Shown here one piece after another: positions 23,612 to 26,216 of a stretch of DNA of 26,216 nucleotides; the stretch's first letter is position 1; every line of letters starts with the position of its first letter. Origin of the DNA: Chloroflexota bacterium (GTDB lineage: Bacteria > Chloroflexota > Anaerolineae > Promineifilales > Promineifilaceae). A program made the position numbers and the translations under genes. The stretch is from NCBI GenBank assembly GCA_024223125.1, contig JAAEOP010000063.1:1-26216 (forward strand). Reading direction: 5' to 3'. The notes below the pieces were generated by a model, which saw nothing but the letters and a program-made list of their open reading frames with translations, did no database searches and was not told the origin of the DNA.

Positions 23612-24874
23612 TTAATGGGGTAGCGTAAAACCCACAATCGCCCCGCCATCGGATCCGTTTTCGGCCCAGATACGGCCGTTATGGGCCAGCACAATCCCCC
23701 GCGCAATTGCCAACCCTAAACCGGCTCCGCCCGTTTTTCGGCTGCGAGCCTGTTCGCCGCGGTAAAACTGCTCAAACACACGGGATAGATCGGCCGCTTC
23801 AAAACCAGGGCCGCTGTCTTGTACCAGCACTTGCACTTCATCGTCAGCAAGAACGGCCGTTACCTGCACCTGTCCGCCGGCCGACGTATAACGCAGCCCG
23901 TTGCCGATTAAATTTGTCAGCACACGGCCGATACGAGCTGCATTCATCTGCACCGGGTCCACGCTGCACTCGATGTGGCCGCTCAAAACAATCTGCTGTT
24001 GCCTAGCCAACGCCTGAAAACTCTCCAACGTATCCGACACCAGATCGCTCAACGAATGGGGCGATTTTTCCAAAACCAGGCCGCCGGCATCCAACTGCGC
24101 CAGTTCAAATAAATCATCAATCAAATCATTCAAGCCAATGACGTCGGCGCGGATGGTACGATAATATCGTTGTACGGTGTCGGGATCATCTACCAATCCA
24201 TCGTGTAATGCTTCAATCATGGCCCGAATGCTGGTCAGCGGTGTGCGTAAATCGTGGGATGTCCAGGCGATGAGGTCGCGCCGCATTTGTTCCACTTCGG
24301 CCTGTTCCTTTTCTGCTTGCTGCAATTGTTCAGCCATGTGGTTAAATGAACGGCCGACCTGAGCTACTTCGTCACGGCCGTTTACCTGCACTCGTGCTTC
24401 TAAATTTCCCTGGGCAATTGCTTCGGCCGTTGTGGCTAGCTGGTTTAACCCATCGGCTACACTGGCAGCCACAAAGATGCCAAATGTCATGGCAATAATC
24501 GCCGAAAAAAGCAGCAGCACCCCGCTCAGAACCAGATCATGTTCATTGTTAAAAAACATTTGCCGCGACATGATCCACACATTAAACAGAATCAAAAAGG
24601 CAGCCCAGGCATAGGTCAATACCAATGTCAGGCTGAGCGAAGGAGAACGAGCCAACCCCCGTCGGTACAAAACATAGCCTACCGCCAAAGAGACCAAAGA
24701 TGTGACCGACAACCACGTTACCAACGTGGTAATATCTTGCAACGGCGCTTGCATCAACAGCCGCATGAGCAGCACCATGACAACCAGCGCTGTAATAATG
24801 CCCATGATGAAAAGCCGCCAGGGCGTATGACTAAAACGGCCGATATATTTTTGTTGTGGAATTGTGTTTATCAT
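23612..24874 (-). CDS. Sensor histidine kinase (HAMP-HisKA-HATPase)
   Basis: A 420-residue kinase with four hydrophobic segments (about 21-41, 50-70, 80-101, 113-138) and almost no extracellular domain, so it may sense the membrane. HAMP (139-190) leads to HisKA with H207 (SHDLRTPL) and a HATPase domain (about 305-418; LIGNGLRY, DSGPGF, GAGLGLAI). It lies about 65 bp after the response regulator on the same strand; together they form a two-component system of the OmpR/PhoR type. Its signal and target genes are unknown. Confidence 0.92.
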   Translation of the reverse strand: MINTIPQQKYIGRFSHTPWRLFIMGIITALVVMVLLMRLLMQAPLQDITTLVTWLSVTSLVSLAVGYVLYRRGLARSPSLSLTLVLTYAWAAFLILFNVWIMSRQMFFNNEHDLVLSGVLLLFSAIIAMTFGIFVAASVADGLNQLATTAEAIAQGNLEARVQVNGRDEVAQVGRSFNHMAEQLQQAEKEQAEVEQMRRDLIAWTSHDLRTPLTSIRAMIEALHDGLVDDPDTVQRYYRTIRADVIGLNDLIDDLFELAQLDAGGLVLEKSPHSLSDLVSDTLESFQALARQQQIVLSGHIECSVDPVQMNAARIGRVLTNLIGNGLRYTSAGGQVQVTAVLADDEVQVLVQDSGPGFEAADLSRVFEQFYRGEQARSRKTGGAGLGLAIARGIVLAHNGRIWAENGSDGGAIVGFTLPH

Positions 24875-24890
24875 CTGTTTTTTGGGGGGA

Positions 24891-24935
24891 GATTAGGAGA
24901 TTGCGTGCTGCTTTAATCTCCAATCTCCAAATCTC
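24891..24935. repeat. GATT/AATC repeat between the two-component genes
   Basis: GATTAGGA and GATTGCG at 24891-24905, then AATCTCC, AATCTCC and AAATCTC at about 24914-24934, form an inverted array in the gap between regulator and kinase. It belongs to the ATTGSGG-like family seen in hisF, hisH and the DUF2723 gene. Confidence 0.6.
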
Positions 24936-24941
24936 ATATCA

Positions 24942-25658
24942 TTATCCTGGCTCAAACTTATACCCCACCCCCCACACTGTCATCAACCAGGAGGGACTGC
25001 TGGGGTCGGTTTCAATCTTCTCGCGCAGACGACGGATGTGAACGGTAACGGTGCTGGGGTCTACGTATTCAGAAAAACCCCACACACTTTCTAACAGTTG
25101 ATCCCGCTTAAACACCTGCCGCGGATGGGCGGCCATAAAGTGGAGTAGATTAAATTCGGTGGCTGTCAGTTCAATCGTTTTACCGCGTACTGTCACCAAC
25201 CGTGTTTTGGGGTCAATGGTTAAATCGTCAAATTTTAACGGCCGTTCCCCCCCATCTACCCCCGTTTGCCCATGTGTGCGCCGCAACACCGCCTTCACCC
25301 GCGACACCAATTCGGCCGGAGAAAAAGGCTTGGTCACATAATCGTCCGCCCCCAACTCCAGGCCATAAATACGGTCTGTTTCCTGGCGGCGGGCGGTTAA
25401 CATAATCACCGGCACATCTGAGGTGGGGTCATTCCGCAGGCGGCGCATAATTTCCAGGCCATCCACTTCTGGCAGCATCAAATCCAGCACCATCAAAGAA
25501 GGTAGATTGTCTCGAATAGCGTTGAGGGCAGTACGGCCGTCACGTGCCACCCGCACATCAAACCCTTCCCGCTGCAAATACAAACTCACCACCTCCACCA
25601 CCGATTCTTCATCATCTACAATTAAAATATCGCCAAATTGGGCTAACGGTTGATTCAT
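24942..25658 (-). CDS. OmpR/PhoB-family response regulator
   Basis: A 238-residue transcription factor. The receiver (1-120) has D15, D16, phospho-acceptor D59 (LMVLDLMLPEVDG), and K110 in YVTKPF. The winged-helix DNA-binding domain (about 138-236) has the LTATEFNLLHFMAAHP and VDPSTVTVHIRRLREKIE segments of the family. AAGGAGG precedes the ATG at 25658, with a rather long 11-nt gap. It is the partner of the kinase at 23612-24874. Confidence 0.95.
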   Translation of the reverse strand: MNQPLAQFGDILIVDDEESVVEVVSLYLQREGFDVRVARDGRTALNAIRDNLPSLMVLDLMLPEVDGLEIMRRLRNDPTSDVPVIMLTARRQETDRIYGLELGADDYVTKPFSPAELVSRVKAVLRRTHGQTGVDGGERPLKFDDLTIDPKTRLVTVRGKTIELTATEFNLLHFMAAHPRQVFKRDQLLESVWGFSEYVDPSTVTVHIRRLREKIETDPSSPSWLMTVWGVGYKFEPG

Positions 25659-25747
25659 TATTTAAGCAGCCTCCTTCTGGATTTTAGTCTACAAATATTA
25701 CAGGCGGGTTACGGCCGTGTCCATCATTGACAGCCCTGTGTGACAAT

Positions 25748-25776
25748 TTAGCAAGTGGGGCGACGGTGACTATAAT
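25748..25776 (+). promoter_or_regulatory. Predicted promoter of the ORF at 25814
   Basis: TTAGCA at 25748-25753 (4 of 6 to TTGACA) and a perfect TATAAT at 25771-25776 are 17 bp apart. The implied start, near 25783, is 31 bp before the GTG at 25814. Confidence 0.5.
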
Positions 25777-25813
25777 AGGGGAAAGAGAAGAGTAGACAAA
25801 TAAGGATCATCAA

Positions 25814-26216
25814 GTGAGGAAACATAAAATAAAAAAGCCAGCTCATCGTCCAAAACGAACATATCCCGACGCCCCCATTCATAGAAGCCATGTCACATTG
25901 GAGGCATGTCCTTTTTGCGATTCCCATCTAGTAACAACCAGCTCACGCGAAGTAGACAAATATGTGCAAACGTTAGCCGGTCCCTTTCATGTGATAGGTT
26001 ACAGTCGCAAATGCAGTAACAAGAATTGCACGCATCCAGAGGCGCGTTACCATGCGCCCCAAGCAGCAAAATTGAGCTTGCCAAATGTAACCTATGGGTT
26101 CGATATTTTATGTTACATAGCAAACAGGCACAATGAGGGCAAAAAGAATTTCAAAGAAATAAGGAGGGAGTTAGCACAAGAAAAAGGCATAGCAATTAGC
26201 GAACGAGAAGTGGGAC
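25814..26216 (+). CDS. Partial zinc-ribbon protein, transposase-like
   Basis: The frame opens with GTG at 25814, has AAGGA (25802-25806) 7 nt upstream, and stays open for 134 codons to the window end. It contains a CPFCDS pair, a likely second metal pair in CSNKNC, and then YGFDILCYIANRH...FKEIRRELAQEKGIAISEREV, which resembles the helix-turn-helix start of some transposase-like proteins (identify by memory only). Composition is AT-rich and it has no CGGCCG, unlike its neighbours, fitting recent acquisition. The C-terminal part, needed to see a catalytic domain, lies beyond the window. Confidence 0.6.
   Translation, partial: MRKHKIKKPAHRPKRTYPDAPIHRSHVTLEACPFCDSHLVTTSSREVDKYVQTLAGPFHVIGYSRKCSNKNCTHPEARYHAPQAAKLSLPNVTYGFDILCYIANRHNEGKKNFKEIRRELAQEKGIAISEREVG

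Noticed and set aside
12846..24935. CRISPR array from the regular repeats
   Set aside because: Units are 7-8 bp in direct contact, without 25-40 bp repeats and unique spacers.
25893..26123. 76-codon frame on the minus strand
   Set aside because: It is antisense to the better-supported plus-strand ORF at 25814, which has a promoter, a ribosome site and paired cysteines.

Overview
The window is 26.2 kb of bacterial chromosome with GC near 50% and dense, mostly metabolic and regulatory genes. Several traits fit a Chloroflexota (Anaerolineae-like) genome: a Ser/Thr kinase fused to a long TPR array, a CarD-like protein inside a his cluster, a geranylgeranyl-reductase-like flavoprotein, a DUF2723 membrane protein, and many short interspersed repeats. 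This assignment is inference; there is no rRNA in the window to settle it.

Layout. 1-2769 (+): nucleoside phosphorylase and GNAT acetyltransferase (overlapping), a cold-shock protein, then a single-domain response regulator whose Shine-Dalgarno lies in the 3' arm of a terminator-like hairpin. 2784-4629 (-): geranylgeranyl-reductase-family flavoprotein, a palindromic intergenic repeat and a low-molecular-weight tyrosine phosphatase. About 4705-5120 (-): RNase P RNA (rnpB), divergent from 5225-6985 (+) DAHP synthase and a cyclase-family hydrolase. 7285-15785 (-): a Cache/HAMP/PAS histidine kinase, trpB without trpA, a CrtI/RetSat-like oxidoreductase and a 965-residue DUF2723 protein. 15898-18582 (+): the kinase-TPR protein, convergent with a his cluster. 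23112-18618 (-): hisH, hisA, a small ORF resembling a collapsed toxin-antitoxin module, a YjjG-like HAD phosphatase, a 36-codon ORF overlapping the hisF start, hisF, carD-like, hisI, hisE. 23161-23611 is an AT-rich stretch with an unrecognised membrane ORF. 24874-23612 and 25658-24942 (-) form a two-component system. From 25814 (+) an ORF with a zinc-ribbon-like N-terminus runs off the window; it looks like a transposase-type protein.

Two genome-scale signals cross gene boundaries. First, the palindromic octamer ACGGCCGT occurs about 39 times by eye, where roughly 0.4 is expected by chance; this resembles the HIP1 octamer of cyanobacteria. Second, there are short tandem repeats with 7-bp (sometimes 8-bp) periods. 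They lie between genes and also in frame inside conserved enzymes (HisF, HisH) and at least five places in the DUF2723 gene. A stop-free heptamer reads as the same seven-residue cycle in every frame, so these tracts can sit in genes without stopping translation.

The his genes supply HisH/HisF, HisA, HisI and HisE, the middle of histidine synthesis. HisG, HisB/HisN, HisC and HisD are not in the window; the HAD phosphatase in the cluster is a candidate for the histidinol-phosphatase step.
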